A DNA stretch of 64,000 nt. It comes from Acanthornis magna (lineage: Eukaryota; Chordata; Aves; Passeriformes; Acanthizidae). Of this stretch, positions 63,771 to 64,000 are shown piece by piece; positions within the stretch are counted from its first letter, which is position 1, and each line of letters opens with the position of its first letter. A model generated the notes under the pieces. That model worked only from the letters and a program-made list of their open reading frames with translations. It was not told the origin of the DNA and ran no database searches. The DNA lies in contig JAWUZG010000159.1 of NCBI GenBank assembly GCA_036785705.1, positions 5,208,001 to 5,272,000 on the forward strand. Reading direction: 5' to 3'. The position numbers and the translations under genes are program-made.

Positions 63771-64000
63771 AATTATTCTACAAAGATCAGGCTGGGTATG
63801 CGTGAGAGTGATAAGGGACCACAGTCACAGATTGATGGTTGTGTTAAAGTCATCTCAGCAGCTCCTGGCTCTACTCAATAAATGCCCCCAAGCAGATTTG
63901 CTGCAGCTCTGGTCACAGAAGGGCAGCAGTTTGGGTGCATCCCTTTTGGTTCGCTCAGTCTCAACGAGCCTGGAAAAGTCCTCAGCCTGCCTTTTCTGCA
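63771..64000. other. Flank after CR1, nothing recognised
   Basis: Short non-coding stretch to the window end. Confidence 0.5.

Noticed and set aside
63576..63805. 61-codon frames on both strands
   Set aside because: They lie within the CR1 3' untranslated region and its flank.
1..64000. CRISPR arrays, bacterial operons, phage or integrated viral genes, tRNA and rRNA genes
   Set aside because: None seen. The regular array at 15.4-17.0 kb is a head-to-tail minisatellite without unique spacers.

Overview
The window looks like bird nuclear DNA, probably from a songbird or another neoavian. It is AT-rich and repeat-poor, its genes have introns, and it ends in a recognisable CR1 retrotransposon 3' tail (63,521-63,770). 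There are no bacterial or viral gene arrangements and no long uninterrupted real genes.

One protein-coding gene can be read with confidence. It lies on the minus strand, in four coding exons between 15,352 and 11,850. Spliced, it gives a 125-residue protein that is clearly the homologue of human C20orf85/CIMIP1 (ciliary microtubule inner protein 1, LLC1 family). All three introns have GT-AG borders, and an AATAAA signal lies only 12 nt past the stop codon.

Directly upstream of that gene is a CpG-rich minisatellite of about 1.55 kb (15,412-16,957). It is made of 21-bp units near the gene and about 38/39-bp units further away. The units carry GC boxes, inverted CCAAT boxes and YY1-like AAGATGGC motifs. 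Both unit lengths are multiples of three or nearly so, so most frames on both strands stay open and give spurious ORFs of several hundred codons. At the far edge, a TATA-like box and a splice-donor-like sequence on the plus strand, followed by a plausible exon near 19.0 kb, suggest a divergent transcript of unknown function.

Region by region: 1-11.8 kb is downstream flank with no firm gene, one ancient SINE remnant and one GC-rich patch. 11.8-15.4 kb is CIMIP1. 15.4-17.0 kb is the promoter minisatellite. 17-20 kb holds weak evidence for a divergent transcript. 20-63.5 kb is gene-poor non-coding DNA with scattered old repeat remnants, low-complexity tracts, a few isolated exon-like segments that I cannot name, and small CpG-rich patches. 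63.5 kb to the end is the CR1 tail and its flank. In human, C20orf85 borders a large gene-poor interval on the PMEPA1 side, and the empty 17-64 kb half fits that arrangement (inference from remembered synteny). I found no CRISPR array and no rRNA or tRNA gene.
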